Positions 1 through 8,877 of a DNA stretch of 64,000 bases are shown here, in pieces. The DNA comes from Roseobacter sp. (GTDB lineage Bacteria; Pseudomonadota; Alphaproteobacteria; Rhodobacterales; Rhodobacteraceae): assembly GCA_002731875.1 (NCBI GenBank), contig PCCY01000023.1:62001-126000 (forward strand), given 5' to 3'. Made by a program: the position numbers and the translations under genes. The first letter of the stretch is position 1, and the number at the start of each line of letters is the position of its first letter. Under the pieces are notes generated by a model, which worked only from the letters and a program-made list of their open reading frames with translations, ran no database searches and had not been told where the DNA came from.

Positions 1-121
1 CCAGCGCGTCTTCCAAGTCTTGAAGTGTGATGACGATCCGGTGCTGCTCTGGATCTATTTTGATGGTGTCTCTTTGATAGGAGTGTGGGGCCAAATCAAT
101 AACGTGCGGTAACTCGTTCAT
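1..121 (-). CDS. Partial protein, third gene of recombinase operon
   Basis: Only the first 40 residues are visible; the gene leaves the window at position 1. It starts MNELPHVIDLAPHSYQ, and its ATG lies 2 bp past the stop of the upstream recombinase-like gene, so it belongs to the same minus-strand operon. The visible part shows no recognisable domain. By position it is the third coupled product of a multi-recombinase module and could be either a third recombinase or an accessory protein. I assign no function. Confidence 0.55.
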   Translation of the reverse strand, partial: MNELPHVIDLAPHSYQRDTIKIDPEQHRIVITLQDLEDAL

Positions 122-123
122 GG

Positions 124-1584
124 TCACAGCAGATCCTCTATGTCATCTGTGGCAAAGTCATTCGCACGGTCAGAAAACGCATCTGCGGCCACGTCAGCGG
201 AAATCTTTCTGGCGTGATCGTCACGGTATTTTTGAAAGCTGCGATTGCCTCGGTGGCCCATAGCGGTTTTGCCATAGTCCAGGCCCGGCTCTCCCAGATC
301 GGCAAGAAAGGTTTGCAACAATGTGCGCGCCAAATGACTTGAGGATCCAATCGCATCATCCCAAGTCCGTCCGAACCAACCATATGCGACAGGGTCGCCC
401 TCATAGCGTAAAAAAATTGGCCGGCGTTGCGTCATAGCTTGATCGCGGAACTGCGGCAGGTATCGAGGGTCGTTGTCACCCAGCAATAATGCGTTGAAGA
501 AGATGTTGAAACTGGGCTGGAAATTGACGTTCAGCATCTTTTCAACCTTTGATTGAGTGTATTTGAAAGAATAGCTGTTCGTATCTGCGTGGTAGAAAAC
601 GCCCTTTCCCCAGAAAATGCGATCGACGACATCACGCGCGCGCGGTGGGCAGGCGACCGTGATGCCGCGAGCGCAGGCTTTCAGACGTCGCTGGTGGCGG
701 TGGGCGACATTGGAGGTGGCATTGGCCTCTTCGAGCTGAATGCGTGCTGTGGCCAGTGTGACAGGCAGTGTGGGGGCACGAAGAGCAGTGAACATTTTCA
801 TTGGTGTTTGCCTGCTCTCGAGCCCTGTGAAGCCTCGGTAATTCCGATCGAATCTTTCCATGGTGGGATGAGATGCCCCATGGTGGGTCGCAAAACGACG
901 CAACTCTTCAGCAGTGCTACGTAGATAAGCCCATCTCGGCTGTGCTTCGGCCGGGTCTTCACCGTTCTCGATGGCCTTTGCTGTGGAGCGGTCGATCAGG
1001 TCATCGTAAAGTGCGCATTCGGCTTCAGCGCTCTCAATATCTATCGGCATTCCTGATTGGTCCGCCGACCAAGCGAACATGCCAAGGCGTCGTTCCATAC
1101 GGTCATTGATGGATAGGGCATAGGTCTGATCGCGTCGCAATTTGCGTAAGGTTTGTTGCCAATCCAGTGGCAGTTCACCGACGGGGATGGAGACCGTGCG
1201 TCGATAAGTGCGGCGTATACCGTGGTTATGGGTCCGGTAAGACGAGCGATGCTGGAACTCTTCACCGGCGGCCGTAGTGGCTTCGATGAGTGCCTGGCTA
1301 AACCCCAGAGCCTGTAAGGCTCGTTTTAGAGCTTCAATTTGTGTGAGCCCATCGAGCTGCCAGATTTCGACGGCCATGGGGTCTGCAGGCTTGGAGGGGA
1401 TTGCCAAGGACAAGAAAGCCCGGATGTCCGCTACTGCCGGTGCCATGATGCGGTGATGCGCGCAAAACCCTATAAACGGTTCCAGCGCCTCAAGTTCGGT
1501 CGCGGTGGCATTCGCAATGCCTGGCAAAAGGGCAACGCCCCTCATGTGTGGCGCGCGGAGGATGGCTTGGATGCGAGACGTCAT
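124..1584 (-). CDS. Tyrosine recombinase-like protein
   Basis: 486-aa protein with a divergent tyrosine-recombinase C-terminus. A box II-like SSHLARTLLQTFLA (His, Arg) is followed by MGHRGNRSFQKYRDDH (His, then the candidate nucleophilic Tyr). The first catalytic Arg is less clear. The N-terminal two thirds are long and contain basic helical segments, with no other domain I recognise. I chose the ATG that overlaps the stop of the upstream 656-aa recombinase as ATGA, which implies translational coupling; a longer reading starting 27 nt upstream is possible. The two proteins probably act together in DNA integration or transposition of the element, judged from family resemblance and gene coupling. 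Confidence 0.68.
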   Translation of the reverse strand: MTSRIQAILRAPHMRGVALLPGIANATATELEALEPFIGFCAHHRIMAPAVADIRAFLSLAIPSKPADPMAVEIWQLDGLTQIEALKRALQALGFSQALIEATTAAGEEFQHRSSYRTHNHGIRRTYRRTVSIPVGELPLDWQQTLRKLRRDQTYALSINDRMERRLGMFAWSADQSGMPIDIESAEAECALYDDLIDRSTAKAIENGEDPAEAQPRWAYLRSTAEELRRFATHHGASHPTMERFDRNYRGFTGLESRQTPMKMFTALRAPTLPVTLATARIQLEEANATSNVAHRHQRRLKACARGITVACPPRARDVVDRIFWGKGVFYHADTNSYSFKYTQSKVEKMLNVNFQPSFNIFFNALLLGDNDPRYLPQFRDQAMTQRRPIFLRYEGDPVAYGWFGRTWDDAIGSSSHLARTLLQTFLADLGEPGLDYGKTAMGHRGNRSFQKYRDDHARKISADVAADAFSDRANDFATDDIEDLL

Positions 1585-3551
1585 TTCTTGTTCCTTTTCC
1601 GTATCGTGCACTCCGCTGCGGAAGCAGCTTCTGCCATCGCGTCTTGTGCAATCTTGGCGCTGCTATCGGGATCAAGGAACGCGTAGCGCTTGCTGCAAAC
1701 TGCCTCGGAGTTGGCAAGCATATCGGCAATGTTCCGCATGGATTCTCCCATACGGACCAGAATACTGGCGAACCCGTGGCGGAAGCGGTGGAAGGTCATA
1801 GGCACACCTGCATCATTGGCCGCCGACTGAAACCACTGGCGAAAAGTTGATGGATGAAGGCGCCCGCCGGGCACCCGGATTGACGGAAAGAGGTAGATGC
1901 TTTCGTTCTTTGGATCGATCAGCGGCCGGATCGATTTGAGATACCAGTCCAATACCGCTGGACCCTGGCGATTCACACGAGGGGTCATCTCCGGGATCTT
2001 CACGCCGGCCTTGGCTTCATCGGCTGGAATGAAAAACTCCCAACCTGCCCCTGGATTGATATTTGCCCGACGCCCGCGGTGGCGCAGCCAGATTGCATTG
2101 CGCAAGCGCAGCGGTCTGCCAGTCAGCATGATGGCGCAGACTGCGGCGCATACCCCGAGGCGGATTACGCGGGGGCGGTCCTGAGCACTGAGACGATCCG
2201 CGTCGAAAACGCCGTTTTGGTCCAGCGCATTTTTCATGACCTCTTCAGCCTTGGCGCGAAAGATTCGATGCAAATTGTGAAACCGTCGTTCTTTTTCCGG
2301 ATTTTTCACAAGGTCTCGACACCAGGCCTGAATATGCTCGGGCATTTCGTCGCGACCAGCATCTTTGAAGTATTCACTCGATTTTATCCGCAGTTTGATG
2401 TCGGCCACGTCAGCTGCGTCGAAGGCATCGACATTTCTCTCGAGGATCATGCGGATTGTCTTGTAGTAGGTTAGAGCGGAATCTGGTTGGATCGCCGATG
2501 GCAGATGTTCGCGATCTTCGGTAGCGCGGATCGTTGCGGAAATATGCTCGGGGGCAAACAACGCATCGACATCATTAGCGGCTTCAAGGTCGGAGACAGG
2601 CCGGTCATAGGCTGTATCGGGATCGATTGGGCAATACGGTAGCAACTTGACATGATAGCGCAGTGCAGCCCTATAGGCGTTCTTCGTTTCCTGTGTAACT
2701 TTATCATGAATCCTGCTCGTATTGATATCGATACGCGTTGCCGCGATCGAGACAAGCTGGTCGATCCGTTCCTCTATGTGCGGCGGCAAAGCATCGGTAA
2801 GGCGTCGCGCGGGGGGAGCTGGGATGGGCGTTTGCGGTAATAGGTCACCAAAGTCGACAAGTCCGTTCCACTCATTGAGGATTTGGAATGCCTTCTTGGT
2901 TAATTCCCTGTCCTGCGCTGTAACAAAGGCATCTTCGAGAGCGTCAAACATATCCTCGGTCAGATGCCAGGGCTCCAGACCGGCGCGGCGCGCGATATCT
3001 ACAAACGTCTTCAGCAGCGAGTAGCTCCGCTGGTCCAGCGGCCCGTGGTTTTCCGTGAGGGGCTGGAGCAGGGCCAATAGCTCGGTCCAGCCATCTTGAA
3101 GTGCGTTCCGGGTGGCGCGAGCTCCGTAGGCACCCATGCAGCCCAAAATTGAGCGACGCACGCCCTCACGAATTTTCTTATAACGATCGAGTGTGACGCA
3201 AAGATCGAGACGAGGGTGAATACCGCGGCGCGATTTTGGAAAAGCTGCGTCGAACCACTCCAGCAGACTTGAGAAGCTGTTCGGCGCCGGCGTGGATTTG
3301 TCAGACGCATTGCTTGAGAGCGAAAGGGTACCCGCGGGGCCATAGCCCCATTTTTCGAGGAATACCCGAAGCAGTTGGAGGTCGTGCTTTTTATGGTGTG
3401 CGGTCCAGTCCCAAATTTCCTGAAAATTCACTGGCTGGTGGTTGCCGTTTACCGATTGGATGGGAGTGACCAACGCGGCCTTGGCAGTAGATGGCTGCAT
3501 GTTTACGTGGAAAACAGTGTCGCTGACGCTGGAGAAATGTGTATCGGTCAT
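1581..3551 (-). CDS. Large tyrosine site-specific recombinase (integrase-like)
   Basis: 656-aa protein. The C-terminal third carries the tyrosine-recombinase signature: an Arg-rich first box (TGRPLRLRNAIWL), box II FHRFRHGFASIL (His-x-x-Arg), and a terminal Tyr in CSKRYAFLDPD. The usual second His/Trp before the Tyr is replaced by the segment LANSEAV. The N-terminal 400 residues are helical and far longer than in phage integrases, closer in size to Tn554 TnpB-type enzymes. The start is supported by AAGGA a few bases before the ATG. The gene overlaps the next recombinase-like gene by ATGA. It probably catalyses movement of an integrative element through a covalent Tyr-DNA intermediate; the target site is unknown. 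Confidence 0.78.
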   Translation of the reverse strand: MTDTHFSSVSDTVFHVNMQPSTAKAALVTPIQSVNGNHQPVNFQEIWDWTAHHKKHDLQLLRVFLEKWGYGPAGTLSLSSNASDKSTPAPNSFSSLLEWFDAAFPKSRRGIHPRLDLCVTLDRYKKIREGVRRSILGCMGAYGARATRNALQDGWTELLALLQPLTENHGPLDQRSYSLLKTFVDIARRAGLEPWHLTEDMFDALEDAFVTAQDRELTKKAFQILNEWNGLVDFGDLLPQTPIPAPPARRLTDALPPHIEERIDQLVSIAATRIDINTSRIHDKVTQETKNAYRAALRYHVKLLPYCPIDPDTAYDRPVSDLEAANDVDALFAPEHISATIRATEDREHLPSAIQPDSALTYYKTIRMILERNVDAFDAADVADIKLRIKSSEYFKDAGRDEMPEHIQAWCRDLVKNPEKERRFHNLHRIFRAKAEEVMKNALDQNGVFDADRLSAQDRPRVIRLGVCAAVCAIMLTGRPLRLRNAIWLRHRGRRANINPGAGWEFFIPADEAKAGVKIPEMTPRVNRQGPAVLDWYLKSIRPLIDPKNESIYLFPSIRVPGGRLHPSTFRQWFQSAANDAGVPMTFHRFRHGFASILVRMGESMRNIADMLANSEAVCSKRYAFLDPDSSAKIAQDAMAEAASAAECTIRKRNKK

Positions 3552-3579
3552 GGTGTCCTTAATGAATATCTGAGGCGGT

Positions 3580-3597
3580 ATAAAAACCGGTTTTTAT
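3580..3597. promoter_or_regulatory. 18-bp perfect palindrome upstream of recombinase operon
   Basis: ATAAAAACCGGTTTTTAT reads the same on both strands and lies about 30 bp upstream of the ATG of the 656-aa recombinase, between it and the HTH gene. It could be an operator for the HTH protein encoded just upstream or a recombinase binding site. Only the symmetry and position are directly seen. Confidence 0.4.
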
Positions 3598-3675
3598 GCA
3601 TAAATGCCGCTTTTTGTGCAGGCCAAGCGATACTCCAATCATCTTGCCCACGCCCCAAAGTGGCGGGGGTTTCGC

Positions 3676-4404
3676 TTATGGCCGCGTGTTGTGCAGCACG
3701 TCCGGGGAATGTGCAGGAGTGGCGCTGATATCGCTTTTCTCGTCGGTCGCGGCTATGGCAGCTGCAAAGACCGCGCTTGTCATTGAGTCTGATAGGGAGA
3801 GCCTCATTGAGGTCTGATCAGTGTGTTCTGAAGATGGAAGGTGGATCAAATCTGATGACGATCCGTCAGCCTTCGGAAGGTTCATGACGATGCCGTGCCG
3901 CCGCCATAGAACGACATCAAGTGGGCGGTACATTACGCGGTTTGATGACAGCTCGATCGGCTGTATCGGCGGCAGGTTGATGTCCCCAGACTTCAGCTTC
4001 TTGCGAAAAGTGTCGTAGGCATATCCGTATTCCAAAGCGAGATCTGAGATATGGATCAGGCCCTGATCCCAGAGCGCGGAGGCCAGATTATTGATGCCTG
4101 AAAGTTCATCAATAAGGCAGATCCGGCCGACAGTATCATCGGCGTCGCAGGTGCCATCGCCGATGCTGCGGCTATGCGCTGTTTTGAAGCTGACCAGAAA
4201 AGTGTCCATCAACAACGGATCCAGCCCATGGATGTGGCGAAACACGTCGTACTTACGAAATCTGCTGTCCCATTTCGTAAGTGCAAATTTAGCCGTGATC
4301 GCAGGCACTGTATTCCTGGAAACGCCCAAATGCCTTGCCAAAACGGTAGTTGTTATATTCTCGTCCGGGTTGCTCCCCAAACCGCCGCAGATTTGTTTCG
4401 CCAT
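3676..4404 (-). CDS. HTH-containing protein upstream of recombinases
   Basis: 242-aa protein with an N-terminal helix-turn-helix-like segment (TTVLARHLGVSRNTVPAIT, around residues 18-36), as in DNA-binding accessory proteins. A second short segment, HISDLALEYGYAYDTFRKKL, near residue 120 resembles another HTH. The C-terminal 60 residues are polar and low in complexity. The start is well supported by AAGGAG placed 6-7 bases before the ATG. It shares the strand of the two recombinase genes with a 124-bp gap that contains an 18-bp palindrome, so it may regulate the recombinases or guide them to DNA. No catalytic motif is visible. Confidence 0.6.
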   Translation of the reverse strand: MAKQICGGLGSNPDENITTTVLARHLGVSRNTVPAITAKFALTKWDSRFRKYDVFRHIHGLDPLLMDTFLVSFKTAHSRSIGDGTCDADDTVGRICLIDELSGINNLASALWDQGLIHISDLALEYGYAYDTFRKKLKSGDINLPPIQPIELSSNRVMYRPLDVVLWRRHGIVMNLPKADGSSSDLIHLPSSEHTDQTSMRLSLSDSMTSAVFAAAIAATDEKSDISATPAHSPDVLHNTRP

Positions 4405-4722
4405 TTATCAGCTCCTTTTGGAGGAACTGGTGACATTGGCTGCGTTGGCAAAATGCTACACCGCAAGATAGGTCAATTCTGGCAAAACAACACCGAAACG
4501 CGTCAACAAGACTACTGACAATGCGGGCTGACCATGACACCTGAAGGGAAGGATAGAGAGCGGAAGTTCGCTGCCGCCTGCCATTCTTACCGTTCATTTG
4601 GTAGGCCGCCCACTGATAGGTTTTTCCGGAATATCCTCTACAACTCTGGGGGGACCGTGTACATTTACGAACTGAGCTGACTGATCTACTCTCACTCCAA
4701 AATTGCAAAGCAGGGGTATGAA
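4405..4722. other. Intergenic region between divergent operons
   Basis: 318 bp separating the HTH/recombinase operon (minus) from the SIR2-HerA operon (plus). It must hold both promoters, but I see no convincing -35/-10 pair, repeat or RNA gene. An AGGGG ribosome-binding sequence stands just before the TTG of the SIR2 gene. Confidence 0.4.
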
Positions 4723-6039
4723 TTGGCCAATTTCTGGGATGGAGAACCTAAAGGTAAAAAAGAATTGCTTCGCCTGCTGACGCGCGACGGTAAATGGCGA
4801 CAGTGGGAGAGTGAAAAGGAAGACCCCGCAGACCCCAGCAAGAAACCCAAGGCCGGATGCAAGGATCAGCTTGAAGAAGCCCTATTGGCGGCGCTGCATT
4901 CGACCAATGTCGTAGTGTTGTTGGGATCTGGGGCGTCCTTTTCGGCCAAGAACGAAGGCGGGCCCATTGCGCCGGGGATGTGGCACCTCTGGCAGGCGGT
5001 CAAGACTGGTTGCGGCGAGGCTGGGTTCAACGACATCGCAAAATCTGTATTCGGGCACGTGCCGGTCGAGGGTGAAGAGAACATTGAAGCGCTACTCAGT
5101 TTGTGCAAGATGTCCATCGAAATGCTGGAGGTTCGGACGGAAAAAGATGGCACCTCCCCTGACTATACCAGACTGAAGAAACTGAAAGAGTTCGTAACTA
5201 CCGCAGAACGTGAGATTCTGGTCCAGGTCGGTTTCGTGCGTAGCGTCACAGAGCTGCCTGCGCATACCGGGTTTCTCCGCAAGTTCGCCCGACGATCCCC
5301 AGAAAAACCCAGAGTGAAGCTGTTCACCACGAATTATGATCTGTGTATCGAGACTGCAGGTCTCCGCCTGGGTGTGGTGCTGATCGACGGGTTTTCCCAC
5401 AGCGCAGAACAGCGGTTCAACCGTGATCACTTCGACCATGATATCGTGCGGCGTGCCGCTTCCAGCACGAAGGCCGACTACCTCGACGGTGTGTTCCGTC
5501 TATATAAACTGCACGGTTCGGTGGATTGGCGGCGACGCTCAGATGATATCGTTATTCGAAGCGTCGATGATCCCAGCGAGGACCGTCGTCCCGTCCTGAT
5601 CTATCCTCGGTCTTCGAAGTATCAGGAAGCATTCGAAAGCCCTTATCTCGACATGTTCGCGGCCTTGCAGGCAGCGTTGCGGGAACCCGATACAACGTTG
5701 ATCGTCTCCGGTTTCGGTTTCGCGGATGATCACATTAGCGCTCCGATTTGGTCAGCCATCGAAACGAACCTGTCGCTGCGCCTTGTGCTTTGTGATCGCG
5801 GGTTCGTGGAGCATCAAAAGCTCTTCGATGAGGCGCAGGAGATCGACCTTGATCTGGCTGGACAACGCCCGTATCAGCAAAAGATCGCCCGCCTTGTGCA
5901 GCAGGGCGATACGCGCATCACAATGCTGAATGGCCGCTTCGAAGACCTTGCCGACGCCTTGCCGATGATATCGGGCAAGACGGATCGCCAGCTCTTGCAG
6001 GATCGGCTTGAGAAGCTGCGTGAGGGCGATGGCGCATGA
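4723..6039 (+). CDS. SIR2-family NAD-binding protein of SIR2-HerA defence system
   Basis: 438-aa SIR2-like protein. It shows the NAD-binding glycine motif VVLLGSGASF (residues 65-73), the TTNYD motif with Asn204, and YKLHGSVDW with the catalytic His264. A later FGFADDHI stretch is typical of SIR2_2-type proteins in defence islands. In SIR2-HerA antiphage systems the SIR2 subunits form a large complex with the HerA ATPase, and NAD hydrolysis or nuclease activity is triggered by phage. The start is a TTG preceded by AGGGG; the nearby ATG is out of frame. The stop overlaps the HerA start as ATGA, so the two are translationally coupled. Catalytic residues look intact, so the pair may be functional. 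Confidence 0.87.
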   Translation: MANFWDGEPKGKKELLRLLTRDGKWRQWESEKEDPADPSKKPKAGCKDQLEEALLAALHSTNVVVLLGSGASFSAKNEGGPIAPGMWHLWQAVKTGCGEAGFNDIAKSVFGHVPVEGEENIEALLSLCKMSIEMLEVRTEKDGTSPDYTRLKKLKEFVTTAEREILVQVGFVRSVTELPAHTGFLRKFARRSPEKPRVKLFTTNYDLCIETAGLRLGVVLIDGFSHSAEQRFNRDHFDHDIVRRAASSTKADYLDGVFRLYKLHGSVDWRRRSDDIVIRSVDDPSEDRRPVLIYPRSSKYQEAFESPYLDMFAALQAALREPDTTLIVSGFGFADDHISAPIWSAIETNLSLRLVLCDRGFVEHQKLFDEAQEIDLDLAGQRPYQQKIARLVQQGDTRITMLNGRFEDLADALPMISGKTDRQLLQDRLEKLREGDGA

Positions 6040-7844
6040 ACGAACTTGCCTCCCTGATAGACCCGTCCAAGCGCATCGGAACCATCACACGGGTGACCGC
6101 CAGTACCGTGGAACTGACCTTGCCAAATGCTCTCGCAGCCCTCGGGCGGCGCGGGCTGTCAAAGGGGGCGGTTGGTGAGTTTGTGTTTGTCGATTGCGAC
6201 CGTGCCGCAATTTTGGGACGCCTGACAGAGGTCGGCATTCCAGACCGGCAGCGAAACATCCTTGAGCACCAAATCGAAACGGAACCCATGGTAGAGCCAC
6301 AGGGGCGCGTCCAACTATTAGCAACCGTGGATAAGATCACTCGGAAGGTGGCGCGAGGGATAAACACCCAGCCACGGGTGGGCGATGCGGCCTACCTCGC
6401 AGCGGGCAGCGCGCTGTCAAAATCCATCCAAGATGCATTAGAAGGCGATATAGAGCGAGAGGGTGGGTCGTTGCTCATTGAGTTGGGGCAGTTATCAGGG
6501 CTGGCTGACGCAGCTCTTAGTATTCCGCCGGAGAAATTATTTGGACGTCATTGCGGGGTGTTTGGTGCGACCGGCGGCGGTAAGAGCTGGACGGTGTCCC
6601 ACCTTGTAAATGAGATTGTGCGTATCGGCGGAAAATGTATCCTATTTGATCCAACCGGCGAATTTTCCGGAAAAGTTGCGGGAGCACAGCAGCTCGCCTT
6701 TAATGTCTCGGATGCAGTCGGAACGAACCAAGTCCATTTCCCTCATAAGAACCTTTCGGAGATCGACCTATATTCCTTATTGACGCCCTCACCACAAGTA
6801 CAAGGCCCCACGTTGAGAAGCGCGATAAAAAGTCTTCGTTTGGCTAAGGCTCTGTTGGCTGGACGCGGCGGCTATCGCTATGAAGAGGATAGTGGACGGA
6901 AAAAGTTTGATATTGGCGGAAAAGGATTTGTAGAGGTCTTGGAGAATGGCGCAATCCGGAAAGCTGGCAATAGTCGCCATGCGTTTTCGGTAGCACAAAT
7001 ATCTCTGGCTGACGAAATCAACAGCGAACTTTGCGACTTTGACCTGGGCATCCTTGCCGAACAAGTCCGATATGAATGTGTCAGGCAGGGCAGCAACAGC
7101 GACCATGGTGTCCTGGGGAGTTTTGGTGCGCCAGATGACTTTGCTCTTGGAGCCTGCAATCATCTGAATGTCCGCATAGAGACGTATCTTAGCGCTCCCG
7201 AACTCGCATGTATGTTCAAATCTGATGGCCAAGACATTGCGAGCGTCATAGAAAAATTTATCTTCGATGATACCCAAAGGGCGTTGGTCATTTCTTTTCG
7301 GGATGTCTCCTTCAAATACCATGCGCGCGAGTTATTACTGAATACACTTGGAAGGTATTTGCTTGAAAGTGCGCGAAGCAGCAAGTTTGTCGCGAACCCG
7401 CTGGTTTGCGTTCTGGATGAAGCTCACCAGTTCATTGGGCGCTCAATCGGAGACGAGCAGAATAGTGTTACCCTGGACGCTTTCGGCCTCATCGCCAAGG
7501 AAGGCAGAAAATACGGTTTGACCACCGTAATCGCGACGCAGCGCCCCAGAGATGTTCCGGAGGATGTTCTTAGCCAGCTTGGAACCCTCTTCGTTCACCG
7601 GCTTACCAATGACCGGGATCGGGAAACCATTGAAAGAGCATGTGGAGACCTCGATCGCAGCGCCGCTGCTTTCATTCCATCTCTCTCACAGGGGGAGGCG
7701 ATCATCGTTGGGCCCGATCTGCCCGCACCGTTACCAATCATGATGACGAAGCCCGAAAAGGGTCAACAGCCTGAAAGCCACGGTCCGAGGTACCAGCACT
7801 TTTGGGGTAAGAGCGAAACTGTCCTTTTGACCGACGATTCATGA
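6036..7844 (+). CDS. herA: HerA-type ATPase of SIR2-HerA defence system
   Basis: 602-aa HerA/FtsK-like ATPase. The N-terminal 110 residues resemble a HAS-barrel (IGTITRVTASTVELTLPN). The Walker A motif is GATGGGKS (177-184), the Walker B motif is CVLDEAHQF (Asp461/Glu462), and the sensor segment is TVIATQRPRDVP near 500. HerA proteins form hexameric DNA translocases; paired with SIR2 they form the scaffold of an antiphage complex. The gene overlaps the SIR2 gene by 4 nt. Only 21 bp after its stop a third plus-strand gene begins, which is interrupted by an IS21 element, so the operon once held at least one more gene. Confidence 0.88.
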   Translation: MNELASLIDPSKRIGTITRVTASTVELTLPNALAALGRRGLSKGAVGEFVFVDCDRAAILGRLTEVGIPDRQRNILEHQIETEPMVEPQGRVQLLATVDKITRKVARGINTQPRVGDAAYLAAGSALSKSIQDALEGDIEREGGSLLIELGQLSGLADAALSIPPEKLFGRHCGVFGATGGGKSWTVSHLVNEIVRIGGKCILFDPTGEFSGKVAGAQQLAFNVSDAVGTNQVHFPHKNLSEIDLYSLLTPSPQVQGPTLRSAIKSLRLAKALLAGRGGYRYEEDSGRKKFDIGGKGFVEVLENGAIRKAGNSRHAFSVAQISLADEINSELCDFDLGILAEQVRYECVRQGSNSDHGVLGSFGAPDDFALGACNHLNVRIETYLSAPELACMFKSDGQDIASVIEKFIFDDTQRALVISFRDVSFKYHARELLLNTLGRYLLESARSSKFVANPLVCVLDEAHQFIGRSIGDEQNSVTLDAFGLIAKEGRKYGLTTVIATQRPRDVPEDVLSQLGTLFVHRLTNDRDRETIERACGDLDRSAAAFIPSLSQGEAIIVGPDLPAPLPIMMTKPEKGQQPESHGPRYQHFWGKSETVLLTDDS

Positions 7845-7865
7845 TAATATTTGCAGGAAGCATTT

Positions 7866-7974
7866 ATGTTTGAATTCTACTCAGCTGACTATCGACGCAC
7901 GCTTTTTCCGATGTCGACAAACCGCTATCTGATCGAAAATGGTCAAGACGAAATCGCCGAGTTCCTGAGCCGTT
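7866..7974 (+). pseudogene. 5' fragment of third SIR2-HerA operon gene, cut by IS21
   Basis: An open frame starts with ATG (MFEFYSADYRRTLFP) 21 bp after herA, preceded by GCAGGAAG, and encodes 36 residues up to the left inverted repeat of an IS21-family element. The reading then enters the IS and stops within a few codons. The residues are ordinary soluble sequence (TNRYLIENGQDEIAEFL) with no recognised domain. By position it is a third gene of the SIR2-HerA operon, now broken. Its 3' part may be the fragment on the other side of the IS, but no target duplication proves this. Confidence 0.55.
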
Positions 7975-8112
7975 TGTCAACGGCGGAGTAAAATTCGGCC
8001 ATTGTGGCGGAGCAAAAGTCGGCCAGTTTGGGGCGAGCGCCTTGGAGCGTGCGGCCCTCATATAGCAAGCCCGGTCCAAGGCGCATTGGCCGTCAGGCCA
8101 ATTCTGTGAGGT

Positions 8113-8877
8113 TCATTTGTTAGCGGCGGCGAGGCGGGCGCGGCTTTGATTGAGGCGGTAGCTTTCGCCGTTCATCTCGAGGATGTTGACGTGGTGTGTC
8201 AGCCGGTCCAGCAGCGCGCCGGTCAGGCGTTCGGTGCCGAAGGTTTCGGTCCACTCCTCGAAGGGCAGGTTGCTTGTGATCAGGGTCGACCCTCGCTCGT
8301 AGCGCTGTGAGATCAGCTCGAACAGAAGCTCGGCGCCGGTTTTGCTCAAGGGGACGAATCCCAGCTCGTCGATGATCAGCAGTTTGACCTTGGCGAGTTT
8401 GCGCTGGAGTTGCAGGAGGCGTTTTTCGTCGCGGGCCTCCATCATCTCGTGCACGAGGGCTGCGGCGGTCACGAAGGCGACAGGCAATCCTTTCTGGCAG
8501 GCAGCCAGTCCCAGCCCGAGGGCGACATGGGTCTTGCCGGTGCCGGAGGGACCGAGCGCGATCACATTCTCCTTGCGTTCGATCCATTCGCAGCGCGCCA
8601 GCTCCAGGACCATCATCTTGTTGAGCGACGGGATCGCCTTGAAGTCGAAGCTGTCCAGGCTTTTGATGGTCGGGAACTTTGCGGCCTTGATCCGGCGTTC
8701 CACCATGCGCCGTTCCCGGTCGATCAGTTCCAGCTCGGTCAGCCGGGCCAGGTAACGCACGTGATCTACGCCTTCAGCGGCGCAGATACGGGCCTGCTTG
8801 TCATGTTCACGCAAGAACGTGGGCAGCCGAAGCGTTTTGAGATGGTGGGCCAGCAGCAGTTCGGGTGCATCCGTCAT
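8113..8877 (-). CDS. istB: IS21-family helper ATPase IstB
   Basis: 254-aa AAA+ ATPase that assists the IstA transposase. The N-terminal segment (LLAHHLKTLRLPTF) is typical of IstB. Walker A is ALGPSGTGKTH, Walker B is LLIIDELGFVPL, followed by sensor TLITSNLPFEEW. The length matches the family (about 250 aa). The ATG overlaps the istA stop as ATGA, the standard IS21 arrangement, which fixes the start over longer in-frame readings. Confidence 0.93.
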   Translation of the reverse strand: MTDAPELLLAHHLKTLRLPTFLREHDKQARICAAEGVDHVRYLARLTELELIDRERRMVERRIKAAKFPTIKSLDSFDFKAIPSLNKMMVLELARCEWIERKENVIALGPSGTGKTHVALGLGLAACQKGLPVAFVTAAALVHEMMEARDEKRLLQLQRKLAKVKLLIIDELGFVPLSKTGAELLFELISQRYERGSTLITSNLPFEEWTETFGTERLTGALLDRLTHHVNILEMNGESYRLNQSRARLAAANK

